Shown here: piece by piece, positions 63,753 through 64,000 of the stretch | How the letters are laid out: the number at the start of each line of letters is the position of its first letter | How positions within the stretch are numbered: position 1 is the stretch's first letter | Assembly (NCBI RefSeq): GCF_000010285.1 | Contig: NC_010617.1 | Location: 1,240,001 to 1,304,000, forward strand | DNA length: 64,000 nt | From: Kocuria rhizophila DC2201 | GTDB taxonomy: Bacteria; Actinomycetota; Actinomycetes; Actinomycetales; Micrococcaceae | Direction: 5' to 3' | Made by a program: the position numbers and the translations under genes | The notes under the pieces: generated by a model | Told to the model about the DNA's origin: nothing | Databases searched by the model: none | What the model saw: only the letters and a program-made list of their open reading frames with translations

Positions 63753-64000
63753 GCACCACCGGAACCCCTGAGACCGCACCCACCGGGCTGGCCGCGCGAA
63801 TCCTTCCCGCGGGCCTCACGGACCGCGGCGAGTCCGCGCTGTCCCGCCGGATCGAGCAGTGCCGCGACGAAGGACGCCCCGCGCTCGTGGGCTACCTCCC
63901 CGCGGGGTACCCCAACCTCGAGGAGTCCGTGGCGGCCGCGGTGGCCCTGGGCCGCAACGGCGCGGACGTCATCGAGATCGGCATCCCGTACTCGGACCCC
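63749..64000 (+). CDS. trpA: Tryptophan synthase alpha subunit, 5' part
   Basis: 84 codons before the window ends. [16 protein letters not shown] and [14 protein letters not shown], with the catalytic glutamate in IEIG, are diagnostic. GTG 63749 overlaps the trpCB stop by four bases, so both tryptophan synthase subunits are made together. A head of about 35 residues precedes the fold. Confidence 0.95.
   Translation, partial: MSTTGTPETAPTGLAARILPAGLTDRGESALSRRIEQCRDEGRPALVGYLPAGYPNLEESVAAAVALGRNGADVIEIGIPYSDP

Noticed and set aside
1-64000. CRISPR arrays, insertion sequences, integrases or phage genes
   Set aside because: No regularly spaced repeats with unique spacers, no transposase motif and no att-like duplication at the tRNA genes were found by eye.

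Overview
The window comes from a very GC-rich (roughly 70% or more) Gram-positive actinobacterium. Gene content and order (folC-DUF4233-ndk, rne-rplU-rpmA-obg-proB-proA-nadD-rsfS, def-fmt-rsmB-rpe-rib, his-trp) and many GTG/TTG starts point to the Micrococcaceae. A Kocuria-like organism is my inference and not something the sequence proves. Most genes lie on the + strand and many are coupled by 4-base ATGA or GTGA overlaps.

Layout. 1-15.5 kb is conserved housekeeping: end of folC, ndk, a VKOR, a large RNase E/G, a TPP riboswitch with a ThiD-TenA fusion, L21/L27, Obg, ProB, ProA, NadD and RsfS. 15.6-19.3 kb is accessory and partly decayed: tRNA-Ala, a shortened VanZ/RDD protein, remnants of a PIG-L deacetylase and a WbqC-like gene, an EamA exporter and a lipoprotein hydrolase. 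19.7-27.0 kb is the most unusual block: a Pls-type single-module NRPS whose C-terminal half is three repeats of membrane helices plus a left-handed beta-helix-like segment, a coupled membrane acyltransferase-like protein, and (convergent) a type II thioesterase and a phosphopantetheinyl transferase. This could be a complete small machine for making and exporting or anchoring an amino-acid polymer or amide. 27.9-32.0 kb holds YbaK and a DtxR/IdeR-box-controlled EfeUOB iron system. 32.3-38.4 kb holds a broken MHS-type transporter and an SOS pair (DUF6504 protein and DnaE2, each behind a LexA box). 38.5-44.3 kb holds an App1-like phosphatase, NrdR-controlled nrdH-nrdI-nrdE and an ornithine cyclodeaminase relative. 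44.9-45.6 kb has four tRNAs. 45.9-51 kb has a nuclease-fold protein, def, fmt, rsmB and rpe. 51.0-56.3 kb is an FMN-riboswitch riboflavin operon (ribM-like transporter, ribD, a RibE-RibB fusion, ribA, ribH). 56.3-64 kb is hisE-hisG-hisF-hisI followed by trpE, two small membrane proteins, a TrpC-TrpB fusion and the start of trpA.

Regulation is unusually readable. There are two riboswitches (the TPP one folds its own start codon into helix P1), one DtxR-type box, two LexA boxes, tandem NrdR boxes and several strong terminators. A recurring arrangement puts a TAnnnT-like -10 only 6-7 bases before an ATG or GTG (VKOR, lipoprotein, dnaE2, nuclease-like gene, hisE), suggesting leaderless mRNAs.

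No CRISPR array, insertion sequence, phage or integrase was seen. Family names rest on motifs read by eye; no database search was run.
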